Part shown: piece after piece, positions 10,978-23,119 of the stretch
Layout of the letters: each line of letters opens with the position of its first letter
How positions within the stretch are numbered: position 1 is the stretch's first letter
From: Hevea brasiliensis
Lineage: Eukaryota > Streptophyta > Magnoliopsida > Malpighiales > Euphorbiaceae
DNA length: 64,000 bases
Assembly: GCF_030052815.1 (NCBI RefSeq)
Contig: NC_079510.1
Location: forward strand, 50,248,725-50,312,724
Direction: 5' to 3'
The notes under the pieces: generated by a model
What the model saw: the letters and a program-made list of their open reading frames with translations, nothing else
Told to the model about the DNA's origin: nothing
Databases searched by the model: none
Program-made: the position numbers and the translations under genes

Positions 10978-13900
10978 TCTCTCTTCTCTAGCGAAGGACG
11001 GATATTTGAAAAGAATGGCCAGACTCCAGTTACAATGGCTGATTTTGGAGTGCAGGCTCTTGTTAGCTTAGGTAATTTTATTGGTTTATTCTTAAGGTTT
11101 TTTTTTTTTTTTGGTTTAATAAATTTTTTTATATTTTGTCATTTGATGCTACTAATTGGACCTTGGACTTGTGCTTCCTTAATAAGAATAATTTTGTTGT
11201 GGTCTCTCTTCATTCCTATTTGATTATTGCAATTGAAGTTTTGAAGAATGGTATTGATAATTGACCTTTTGCTCTGCAAACATGTAAACTTGTAAGCAAT
11301 GAATGACATTTTTTAATGATCGTGTCTGTGACCAGATAATTACAGGGTTCAACGATATTGGGGAAGGACTGTTTCTGTGATACAAGTGAAACAATCTCAA
11401 CGTTTAAAGAATTCTTAGATGGCACCTTGTTCCATAGATCTATTTTATGCACGTTCATGAAAAGGGACTGGTCTTCTTAACACTAATGCACAGCATAGGC
11501 ATGTGTGGTGGTTGCGGTGCTCTGATTAGATTTTGTGTCAGTGTTCTACTAGCAAGCCTTAAGTATTTAGAAGAGCTATAGGATCGCGGATCTAGGAATT
11601 CCATTAGCACTATCTCTCATGAAGGAGGTGATGTGTGCGTTTCCCTTCTATTCGTCTCTTTAACTCATCTAACAAACCATGAATGGTGAAAAAAAAAAAA
11701 AAAGGCAACCATGGCATTCATTCATCAGCGCATTCAGAATTCTTTTTTTTGGTGTTTATGTTTTGTCGACAGAGCTGAGTAAACTGTTCCCTTCTAGTCC
11801 CTTGGTTGCTGAAGAGGATTCTAGTTTTTTACGCTCAAATAATCTGGTGGATTCTGTGGTAAGTGTGGTTACTAATAAAGCAAGCTCCAATGATAAACCA
11901 CTGAAACATGATGATGTACCGGAAGCAATTGACAGAGGGGGGAATAATGCTATCGTTTATGGAACAAAGACTGCCACCTACTGGGTACTTAAAGTTCTTG
12001 AGTGAAATATGACTGATTTCGAGGCAGTATCACTTTTTTCCTTAAAATGTTATATCATGTAGTTAGCAGCTGATCATTCAAACTATTTATATTACACCTC
12101 TTAAATTGTAAATAATATATGGTATCATTGCCTAATAACTACACTCTCTAATGCCGTTGAGGATGCTCACTGTTTTTAAAATGGAGTCACATCATAGTTT
12201 GTTGACTGGTCAGCTTTTGTATTTGCATTAAGCATGACTACTGGATTTGTACCAGTTTTATTAAAATGTAGTCTGTAAATTTAATGCAGGTACTAGATCC
12301 AATTGATGGCACTAGAGGTTTTGTCAGAGGAAATGAGGCCCTATATGTGGTATGTTTTATTTATTTATTTGTTGTGTTTTATTTAAGAAGTTTTTAAAAC
12401 TAAAAAGTTTGGTTTAGTTATATTTAATTTTTTATTGAAGCCCTTTTCTGTGTCTTTAGCATTTCTTGGGATTTCCTTTTGTCTTAAAGTCAGTAATGAG
12501 GTGCTTTGGCCATCTTATTTTGAAGAGCAACTTTTGGCTAAAGCTCCAAAAATGATACTTCTGGCAAAAGAGGCTGCAACAATTTCGCAATAAACTCCAA
12601 ATTAATTAATTCACTCAGAAGGAATAGATGTTCATTTGCTATGCAATTACATACTTATTAACGGATTTGTTTGACTTGCCTCTAGGGTACAAGCACAGAT
12701 AATTGTGAATCCATAATCTGTATCTTAACTGTATATCACTGTATACCTTTCATTATGTTTAAAGTGATGGCTGATTTAGTTTAAAGTTTTCTTACATTTC
12801 TTACATATGACCTGGTTGAAAATATCTGTTATGCAAAGGACAAGTAGAGGTTATTTTATGCTATATTTATAATCCCTTGCATCAGCATGGGAATAGAGTG
12901 GGATATGCAGTTGATGTTTCATCATAGATTGATGTGATGATGAAATGGATTATGTTTTCCAAGACCATGAATGCAAAATGTAGTTTCAAAACACGTTACT
13001 CTATTTAAGAATTAAGGTACTGCTTGTTGACAGGTATTCTGATAGAAAAATAACAACATATAGATATCCGATTAAATGTTCTATACACATGAAATGGACA
13101 TCAATAATTTTCTCATCTGTGATTTGGTTGTTTGTTTGTATGTGTAAGGGTTCGTGTTGCTGTTCCTGTCATTTGGAACTTGGGGATTACTGTAAGTCCA
13201 ACTAGATAATCAAGTAAGCTAAGTGAACATCCTTTATAATATCTAGCTGTAAAGAATAAAAGTGCTTTGTTAAGAGTTGATAGGTTGTATAAAAATTTGT
13301 GGTCCTGCATATCATACAGAAATTTGATACCAAAATCTACTTAGTAGTCTCCAAGAAACATTTTTAAGTGGCATGTTTATGCCTTGGCAGAAGTATTTTA
13401 GAGTACATGGCTGAAAATAAATTTCTATTGCACAGCAGATCTAGTATTTATTTTTTGTGTCTGATCCATTCCCTTTTTTTTTTCTCTGCTCGCTGAGCAA
13501 TTAGCATATATGCTGATTTTTCAGGTAGGTTTGGCTCTTGTAGTTGAAGGAGAGATTGCATTAGGTGTTATGGGCTGTCCTAATTGGCCAGAGGAAGTTT
13601 CCAACAAATCCATCACTGAGGTTTGCGAATATGAAAACCTGCAGTCTGGATCAGGGATCCTTATGGTGGCACATGTTGGCTGTGGAACATGGACAAAGAG
13701 GCTATCAAATGTGCTGGGTAGATCAGCCATAGTTTCTGATGGTTGGACTAAATGCATTGTTGATGGATGTCGCATTGTGCCTGAAGCACGCTTTTGTGTT
13801 CCAGAGAGTCAAACCTGCGAGTCATTGCCACTTTCAGCTTTATTCAATGCAACAAATGATGCTGACAGTATTGACGAGAAAGAAATTCTTCTATTGTCAA

Positions 13901-15435
13901 CATGCTGCAGAAGGTACTGCATTATAACACTTCAATTTTTCCTACTTGAATTTTGATTGTTATGTTAGGGTGGTATGGTATTAACTATTAGTCTAATGGT
14001 ATGCTATTCACTATTAGTCTAAGTTTTCCCATTGTGTCATTTTTACTTATGTTGTCCCATTTATTTCCACTTCTTTGCTTCTATGGTAAAATGTTTTCCT
14101 GTTTTTCCATCAATGTTAGCTCTTGTCAGTGCCTTGTTTCTCTCCCTTTTTTTTCTGTTTTCCACACAGATTTGTTATCTTTGGAAAAGCTATTTACCTG
14201 CCATCCTACTAGTGAAGATCTAATTCTAAGAATTCCACTATATTCTTGTTTGAATCTTGATCTTTTCTATCATCTCCTACATGGTATTTGATTCTAGTTT
14301 GAAAAACTTGAAATTTTACTGCGTTTATTTATCGAAAGGCTATTTTCATAACATTAAAATATCTCATTTAGGATTCCTCCAAAACATGAAGCCTTTTCAT
14401 TTATACAGTTGGAATTCTTTGATTCCCCGATGGTCTATAGCCCATCAGATTTATTGCATTGAATACAAATTTATGGAAACTGTAGTCTATGAATTGAATA
14501 AAGTGATGGTGAAGAAGACCAGAACTTCAGTATAAAGAATTATTTTTTCCCATTAGGACTTTGAAATCTAGATGCACTGGAGGATAGGTGGGGATCCTGA
14601 GGCAAGAATGATTTTTGCATTGTTTGACCCTTTCTCCTGCATATAGAGTAGTTAGTGATGTAGAACACAATAGAAAAGTCTAAGGGAAAAAGAAATAAAA
14701 ATCTCAAATTATATTAAATTTCATTTGTCAATATCAATAATAATGAACTCTACTAAAATGAGATATCTATCTAATGGTGGAAATGAATACAGTTTATGCA
14801 AGTATCTAACGGTGGCCTGTGGTAGGGCGTCAGTATTCATTCTTCGAGCAAGAACTCAGAGAATCATCAAGGTAAATAATGACTAAAAGATAAATGTATA
14901 GCAAAACTTGCTGTAGTATCAAATAATTCTTTTACTTATTTACTATAGGTTTGGGATCATGCTGTTGGTGTAATATGTGTGCATGAAGCAGGGGGAAAGG
15001 TACCCAATTCTTCACTGTACATTTTCAAGAGTTGCGTAGTTTTTTTTTTTGTATGCAAATGTTAATTCACATCTTAGCTATTTTCCATAAGAGTTTCTGT
15101 ATTAAGAATGATTGTGGAACTTGTACCAATAATTTTGAAGATATATTATAAAATCTCAAATTGTCTACTCCCTTTTGATCAGGTGACTGATTGGAAAGGG
15201 AACCAACTTGATTTTGCAGCAGATCAAGTTGAACGCAGGATTTTATTTCCATCTGGCTAGGGTAACCGGCTTCGAACCGGATTGAAACCGTCATTCTACG
15301 GTTTGGTTCAGGTTCATATTTTTTAGAAACCGTAAACCAACGGTTCCGAACCGGATTGAACCAACGGTTCTGAATCAGACCAAACCGGTGATTTAAATAC
15401 AAAAAAATTTAATAAATACCTCACTCCACTTCTAA

Positions 15436-15438
<3 letters not shown>

Positions 15439-15482
<44 letters not shown>
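15439..15482. repeat. (TA)n microsatellite inside the exon insertion
   Basis: About 21 TA units within the hAT-like insertion. Confidence 0.9.
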
Positions 15483-15486
<4 letters not shown>

Positions 15487-15780
15487 AATTCTCTACATAA
15501 TTATTCTCTACACTCTCTTTAATTCTTAATACTCTTTTAATTTTTCTCAATTTTTCTAAATAATTATTTTCTACACTTTTTTTAATTTTCAGTACTTTCA
15601 TAATTTTTCTACTTTATTATTTTATATGCTCACTGAAATTTTTAATACTATATCAATTTTTCTTTTATTATTTTATATCTTCAATAAAATTCTCAATGCT
15701 CTCTATTTTGATTTTTTTTCTTTTATATTTTTTTAATTATCAATTATCATATAATTTTTTAAAAAAGGGCAAGTAATACT

Positions 15781-16060
15781 CAATTCAACTCAACTCAGCT
15801 AAGTTTTTATCCAAAAAATTTATTGGGATCGACTATATAGATTCTCTTTCTCTACTCTAAAATATTTTGGGTTAAATCCTCGGAAAATGTGTGATACTTC
15901 TAGGTCATTTTGTATTATTCTTCTTAAAGTCAGTTTATGTCTACTTATTCTTTTCTTTCTATCCTCTAACCCAATGTGCTCTACTTATCTAACTGGAGCT
16001 TTCATATGTCTACGCTTCACATGATCAAACCACTTCAATCTCTCTTCTCTCAACTTATAA
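15781..16060 (-). mobile_element. LINE (non-LTR retrotransposon) 3' coding remnant
   Basis: Read on minus, the segment matches the C-terminal end typical of plant L1-type reverse transcriptases. A region like R-x-R-I-Y-I-V-D-P-N-K is followed by an L-S-x-V-E-L ending, with several stops. It is an old, dead fragment nested inside the hAT-like insertion. Confidence 0.55.
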
Positions 16061-16647
16061 CTGAAAATTTTAATTCCTCTAAATTCTAAAGAGATACATA
16101 GGCAAAATTAAGTTTATGCGCATTTTTCTTTTTTCTTTTTAAATTAATTTTATCTCTAGTTTTTTAATAAATTTAAGTTTTTGCTTATTAAATTTTTTTT
16201 AAAAATAAATTATTTTTATTCTTTTTTTTCTTATTTTATTTTGATTGAAAGATTTCTAAGAAAAATTAAAATATTTTTACAAATATAATTTAAATTCTAA
16301 ATCAATAAAATTTTCCTCTAATTTTTTCCTTTAATTTGCTTTTAAATCACCCATAAACTGCTTTTAAACCGTCTTTCAAACCGTTTTGAACTGTCATTTT
16401 CAAATCATCCTTTAAACCGTTTTAAATCGGGGCTCAAACTGGAACTGACAGTTCAGGAATCGTCTTCTAAATCGTCCCATGACGGTTTGGTTCAGGTTCA
16501 TAATTTCATTGAACCTGAACCAGCGGTTCAAGAATCGTAACTGACCGTTCCTGAACCGTGGCCACTCCAGGCGGTGTTCTTGTATCAAATGGAAACGTAC
16601 ATAATCAGATACTGGAGATGATTGCCTCCAGTTCATCGATTGTTTGA

Positions 16648-19600
16648 TAGTAAATGATATCCAAGCTTGGTATTTTTCTTCCTTTGGTTGGCGAGGGAGG
16701 CTTACATCATTGTTCAATTTTCATTTCTGAGTTTTGGAGATGATATGCATACTTGGATAAAAATAAGATGAACCGTAAGGATGATTGAAGGATCATGTAA
16801 ATTTTCAGGTATTAATAACCTTATTCTCTATTTAGAAATTAGAATTTTATTAAAATTTAATTCAATTGATTTTTTTTTACTAATTCTCATATTTAGAATA
16901 AAACAAATTCAATTCTTTTATTTTTTTTTTGAAAAGAATCATTATAAATTGTGTATTAGATTAGAGAATTGGGCTTGAATCTCCTTCTTCCAGGTTCGAT
17001 ATGCATGCAACTATTGTTGAGCTATATTCACTAACTGTCGGGTATATAAATTTTAATACTAGTGAGATTGGAATCTCCATGGTCTTAGTAATGCTACAAG
17101 AATCAAGCTACTCCATATTTATTGTGAATTAACATTGTGAAAATTCATCAAAGCTATTCATATTTTTTAGAATTTTTTTTATTTATATTTAATTTATTAT
17201 GGACTCAAGGTATTGGATATATAGTAAGTTATATATAGTAAGTTATTTATTAAATGAATAAATTTTATATATTTTTATATTAAATTATTTTTTTAAAGAA
17301 AATTTAAAAATAATATTATAAAAATTTAATTTTTTACAAATAAATAAGCGATGTACGCCTTTTGCTGTGGCAATCAATATAATTTTTTTCCATCTTTTTT
17401 GTTGTCCTTTTTGCCGTGTCCCATTGACGTGTATCAGACGATCAGCGTTTGCCTTTTGGAGTGGCAATTAATGGGAACTGAACCATGTGAAGTTGAATTT
17501 GCACTTTTAAGTCCCAACACCAATCCTTGTTGAGCACGTTTCAACGTCGCAAACAAGGACTACTCCTAGAATATTACTCGTCTCGCCTTCTTTTGCTCTC
17601 CCCATGCGCGTAGAACTTGTAGACGTGGCCAGGTTAATTTTTATTCCTCCTCTTTGAGTTTAGTACCGTGTGTTTTACTACTCTTTCTTAATTTTAATTT
17701 ATTATTAAAAATTTTTTAAAATTTTTATTTTTATTTTAAAAAAATCTAACTAACATATAAAAGCAAGTTTTCATATTAAAAATTTTTTTTAAATTTTATT
17801 ATAACGTGTATAAATACACTTCAGCACTTTCAAATAAAAAGTAAATTCTTCTCTTTTTTAAAAAATAAACTATTATAAAATCATTAATATTTTTATAATA
17901 AATTAAAATGATAATTAAAGCATTTTTTTAGAGTGAAGAAATGAGGTAATTTTTTTATTTTTTTAATATAAAAACTTAATTATCACAGATTAAATAAATT
18001 TTTTAATAATAAATTATTAAAGTTAAGAGATATAAATAAAATATGAAATAAAATTTAAAAACGAGCTATAAAAGTAATTACCCAGAAAGGAAATTAGGTT
18101 GCAACTATGAATTTTAGTTCAAAATTTAAGAGAAATATAATTAAATTACATGGGTTTTTTACCTAAATTTTATTTTTATTTTAATTTAATTAAATTGAAC
18201 TATTATTTTTTAAAATTTTAATTAAAAAAATTTAATATTAATATTAATATTAAATTAATCGATTTTAATTTAATTTTATAAAATATTGAACTAGCTTTTA
18301 GTCGAATTTACCTACATTTTTCATTGATACTAAATAATGATGGTACTAGTTTGTTAACAAAATAATTAAAGTAGTATTTTGCAATTAGTAGTATATCACA
18401 AAGGGCCAAGTGTACATTTCTCTTCATTACCAAAATATAATAAGAATAATAAATAAGCTACGATCATCTCATCCCCATTATCTAAGTTTATTATATAGAT
18501 TACATACTATAATTAATTATTTAAATTTTTTTAATACATGATTAAATAATTTGCATGTGTAGCTTGTACATACACATGCTTTGGGAAAGATCCCGTATCT
18601 GAAAATAGACATAAACTAAGTGATTTCTATTTAAAGATTTATTGGAGCAATCAAACAGCAATTAACATTAATTAATCAACGTGTTCATTGTTTAGATAAT
18701 CTACCAATTTTCCGAGTCAACCCCAACACGTAAGGGTAACCCATTTGCCAAGCAAACCCTAGCTGTTGGACAAGTAATTACTATATCAAGATGTAAGCAT
18801 TCTTTTTTAATTTTTAATGAAGCATTAGTCTCTGTGTTAATCCACTGCATTGATGACTTGTTTTTTTTTTTATTATTAATTATTTGTCTCAATGACAACA
18901 AGCACGGAGACATTAGCCTCAAATTATGGTCAATGCTTTATTAAACTACAAATACAGTACTGCTTTCATTCCCTCAAGATCAATTTATTTTTCATGGGAA
19001 ACTATTCTCAAAATTTAGTGGCAGCTTGCTATGAAATAATTTTGGGGTAAAGAAGGGCATTCAAGCAAGCTCAGGAAATTAAGTGCAGGATTGGGTCGAT
19101 TCATAATTACTATGTTATTCTAATTAAAAGATTGAGGGTCTATTTGAATAATAAATAATAACTAATGATTGATTAGAGTTCATTTATGTTAGGTGGTATA
19201 TAAAATTACTGATGAAGATATATTTTATAATTTATTTTATTATTAAAATAAATATATAATTATTAATTTATTATATTATATTATTTATTTTATTATATAT
19301 TATCAACTACAGCACTTTTTTTTTTATTTTGACAAAAAAATCTATAAAACACATTTCTCTTTTTTATATATAATTTTTTTTAATTGTGTGCTATTGTTTG
19401 ATAATTTTAAATAAATTAAGGTTTTTTTAGGAAAGAATAATTTTTTCATAATTATTAAATGTGAGTCAATAGTATTCTCACACGAAAGCACTGCGACGTA
19501 CATTGTTATTATTTATTATAAAACTTATTATCATAAAATAATTAATACTTATATAATGTTTTAGCGTAGACCCGTTTGATATCCTCAAAGCAAAAGCAAG

Positions 19601-20264
19601 GGTTGTCAATACAGAAGCAGACACTGGACGTCCGATGAGATGACGTGGCAACATTTGCATGGGCTGATTGTGAGGACTGAGCTCACGTTGAAGAGTAAAA
19701 AGTCTTGCATGGGGACACGTAGAGGCTGCAATCACGTTAATTTCCCTTTAACGAGACCGAATAATTAAGCATTAACAATTAAGGAGAGATTATGTAGTGC
19801 ACTGCTCCAGATATATTCATGAAAAATTCTTATACTGTATTTTTATTTTGGATAAAACTTCTATGTGACCTTCTCTCAAATGATTTGTACGTAGGGAAAA
19901 CAAAAGAATAGAAACCCAGTTGGAGAATTATCGGTAACTTAATTAACAAGTTATGTAGTTTGCTTCCTAGAAGGAAAGCTAGATGCAGAAGTTATGGTGA
20001 TTTCAAATTTCAGTCTTAATTATGCGTGTTGAAAATGGAAGGTTTAATGATGGAAAGGTGTAGGACCCTTTCATTAAAAGTTAGACATCATTGATTTTTC
20101 AACTTTTGGCTAAGCTCAAGCTCAAAAGATCTCTAATAACACATTTCTAGTTGAAAATTTTCTTTCTTTTCGGCTCTGCTTTACTGTGCTTTTTCTCGCT
20201 AGTTTTCTCTTTAAAACCAAGAATTTCTTGTTACTTTTAGCTCTTACATGACCTTTTCACTTTG

Positions 20265-20298
<34 letters not shown>

Positions 20299-22909
20299 AC
20301 ACCTACTTGCTAGATCCCATTCTAGTCTGCGTTCACATTGGTTATTTTTGAAAATACCAACATGAATTAAAAATTCCATAGTACGACTCTGTTAATTGAA
20401 AATTCCAAGTTTTAATCTTCCTTTTCCTTCTCTTAAAAATTAAAATTTTTTAAAAAGAAGTATGCGCTTCCTCTGTTAATGACTGGTGTAGCAAGCTATG
20501 AAATCCTGCTGGTGGCATAAACAAATCATATTCCTTGTCTTATTGTAAAGTTTATGTAATTCAGTTGGACACAAATAGTGTGCAGTGCTTGTGAAAACAC
20601 ATGGGATTCATTTTGAAAGAAAAATATAAAGAAAGAATAACAATAGATTGTGCAAAAACAAAATTTTTGGATTATAGGAGTGGTCCTCAATTCCCAAAGG
20701 ATTTAGCCATTATGAGCCGTTTGTTCTTGGTCTGCTGTTTTTTTTTTTTTTTTTTTTAATTTTTTTAAAGAAGAAGAAGGTGTAATTTCTCAATCAATTC
20801 ACATTGGCCATAGTCAATGAAAATGAGTTTCTTGACGCTTTCCTTGACAGCAAACTTGTGGCTGAGAAAGAATGGAAGTAAGCAATGGTTTGCGTCTATA
20901 CCATTGAAGTTAAAATTGGACTCCTATACAATTATTGCAAGATAATACAAGCATATGTACCTTATGCCAAAAGGGCCTTCACAAACTGTTACAAGAAGAC
21001 CAATTACGTGATGGTTTTGTTATTTACTTATCAAGAGAAGCTCTTCACTGTAAACCATTATATTTGTGATACACCGAGTTAAATAAGAAAATTTTCATAA
21101 TTTATTAAAAAAAAAAAAAAGAAATTTTTACATATGTATATAAAGTTTGATTTTCTTGATGTTGGCATTAATGGGTGAAACTTCCTCACATGAAAGATCA
21201 AAGCCAGGTGGACTCATCTTGCTATATGGTATAATAAATAATCCTTTTGAGTTCACACGAATTCAATTCCTTTAATTTCCTTTGCATATTTCTTTGTTAT
21301 TGTGTTGACTATATTAGCTCTGTGCACTTGAGTCTTAAATAATTCACCATTTTCGTGAAAGCTTCTCTTTTTGACAAGCGCTTCAATTTATGACAGCCCT
21401 CAATTGAAAAATGGCTCTGTGTCACACACAAGATTGTACAATTTTTTTTGTCCTCACTTATTGCAATAATTGAGAGTTAGTAGGAACTCCAATATTTTTA
21501 CCACAAGATATAAAAACAATGTCGACGCATTGAATTCAAGTGCCTGAATATATTATTCTAAAAAAATTTGTATATATCATATATAAATGATTTACAATTA
21601 AAGGAAAGTTTAAATTTGGAATAATACCTTTTGAAATAAGCTTATTATATTTTTTTTTTGTTTGACTTTAATTAAAATTACTATTTAAGATTTATAATTT
21701 TAAAAATATTTTTAAATATAATTAAATTAAAATTAATTAATTTAAAAAATATTTATTGATTTTTACTATCACAGTGTATTCATTGCAATAATTTATACTC
21801 TTTTCGTCTATTTTTATTTATTATATTTAAATTTTTTTTTATCTAAAATTATTTGTTAGCATTTAGAAAATTAATGAACATTAATCATTTTTTTTTAATT
21901 TTACCTTTTATTTTTACTAAATATAATATAATAAAACTTTATATAAAGAAAAATTAAATGAGATAAAGGATAATTTAATCGATTATTAATATATTTTTAT
22001 AAAATTAAAGTTATTTAATTATTTTTTTAATTACCATACAAAATTAAATATTCAAATAAAAATAAACAGAGAACGTTGAAAGTCACAAACCATGAAACAT
22101 ATGGTAAATAAAATATCAACCCAATGCCAAGAAAAACCTTATCTTCAAATCTATTGGACGAGAAGCCTTTTTATTACAATCTACAAATAATAGATGTTCC
22201 TAAATTTCGGCAAGCGCCTACCTCTATTATTGCAGTACTGAATTAAATGTTGTTTCTCACTCTCTCCTTATTTTTCATACCCAAAAAAGTATTAATTAAT
22301 CATTAAGAAAATGACCCATATTTCTATCTAAATTGCATCATCTATCTACCCCTTAAACCTTCCCCACAAAACGATTCATCAAGGGACAAGATAGGGTTTT
22401 CAAGGTTGAAAATAAAATTAATTAGAACACTTAATTACTTTGTAAATAAATACAATTCATACTTCATAATTTCTGAAGCAATAATTTCAGTAGTCGCCTT
22501 TTAATTCGAGTTTCTGATGCCATTTTTGCAAGATATGGTGGCAAGCATGGATGTTGAAGATGAAGAAAACCATGAAACAAGGGTCATGTTAAATAAGGGG
22601 TACGTGGCTGTTTCGTGTTGGTGACAGCTAATATGAATCCAGAAAGCGAGGAGTGACACTTCTAGCCGGAAAATGATAGGTAATAAGATAGAGAAAGTGA
22701 AATTAAAAATTGAAATTAGAGAGATATGTTAATGAGCATTTAAGATTTTAGATGACAAAATTTCAATATATTTTATTTTTATGAAAGAGAGATCAAGAGT
22801 TAGACTTCACATTTTTCTCCAGAGAAAAGGGACACGTTGCCATACAAATAAGCAGAGGACGGCACCGAATGCTTTTGACTTCTATTTGTTTCTCACCCTT
22901 CCCCTTTCG
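16648..22909. other. AT-rich intergenic DNA between the AHL copy and the MYB gene
   Basis: About 6.3 kb with no supported gene. It has poly(A)/poly(T) tracts (for example a T-run followed directly by an A-run at 20264-20299 and a T-run at 20740-20757). Short ORFs here lack family features. The last kilobase holds the MYB promoter. Confidence 0.45.
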
Positions 22910-22910
22910 C

Positions 22911-22918
22911 TATTTATA
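22911..22918 (+). promoter_or_regulatory. Possible TATA box of the MYB gene
   Basis: TATTTATA in a pyrimidine-rich context about 200 bp before the MYB ATG, implying a 5' UTR of roughly 170 nt. Confidence 0.4.
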
Positions 22919-23119
22919 CTAGTACGTTGGCTATGCGGACCTTACATCTCTCTTGTTTCCCTGCAAATTGCAAACCCTCTAATCCTTTTTCTCCCTCTTT
23001 CTCTCTATAGTTCGAAAAAAACTAAGCACAGTGACTTGAACAAGCTCTCCATCGAGACAAGCTCTCCATCGAGTTTTTTAAGGAACAATAAAAAGCTATT
23101 CTTCTACGTAATATATACC

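Larger units (their letters stand above)
15258..16569 (+). mobile_element. hAT-like non-autonomous DNA transposon inserted in AHL exon 7
   Basis: The insertion lies between codons for Pro-Ser-Gly and Gly-Val-Leu of a conserved exon. The left end reads TAGGGTAACCGG; the reverse complement of the right end reads TGGAGTGGCCACGG. Their first ten bases agree except for A/G transitions, an imperfect terminal inverted repeat. Both ends are dense in AACCG/CGGTT motifs, as in hAT subterminal regions. A 21-bp match (ACGGTTTGGTTCAGGTTCAT...) recurs near both ends. The target duplication is unclear (CATCTGGC against CTCCAGGC, 5 of 8), so the superfamily and exact right end are uncertain. It has no transposase, and it contains a (TA)n tract and a LINE fragment. 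Confidence 0.65.
10978..16647 (+). pseudogene. HAL2-like PAP phosphatase (AHL type), 5'-truncated and disrupted in its last exon
   Basis: Exons: 10978-11071, 11773-11984, 12290-12349, 13525-13913, 14793-14871, 14949-14999, 15183-15260; detached 3' piece 16573-16647. All internal junctions are GT/AG and in phase, giving about 320 residues against roughly 375 in Arabidopsis AHL (At5g54390). The family removes the 3' phosphate of PAP (3'-phosphoadenosine 5'-phosphate) and is a metal-dependent, Li-sensitive phosphatase. Metal-site motifs remain: ADFG, VAEEDS, DPIDGTRGF, WDHA. Defects: the transit peptide and first ~50-60 residues are absent, with foreign repeat DNA abutting SLFSSEG; the conserved K-N-D-Q-T-P reads K-N-G-Q-T-P; and TAG follows FPSG where a transposon-like insertion separates the last 24 codons (GVLVSNG... 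onward). I call it a decaying copy, although a truncated protein could still be made. Confidence 0.82.

Noticed and set aside
10708..11223. 171-codon plus-strand frame spanning the repeat and the first surviving AHL exon
   Set aside because: The frame is open by chance through foreign DNA. Only the part from 10978 is AHL, and the frame runs past a conserved splice donor at 11072.
20264..20299. T-run followed by A-run, considered as a terminator-like or inverted-repeat element
   Set aside because: Simple homopolymer runs in plant intergenic DNA; no stem sequence beyond A/T.
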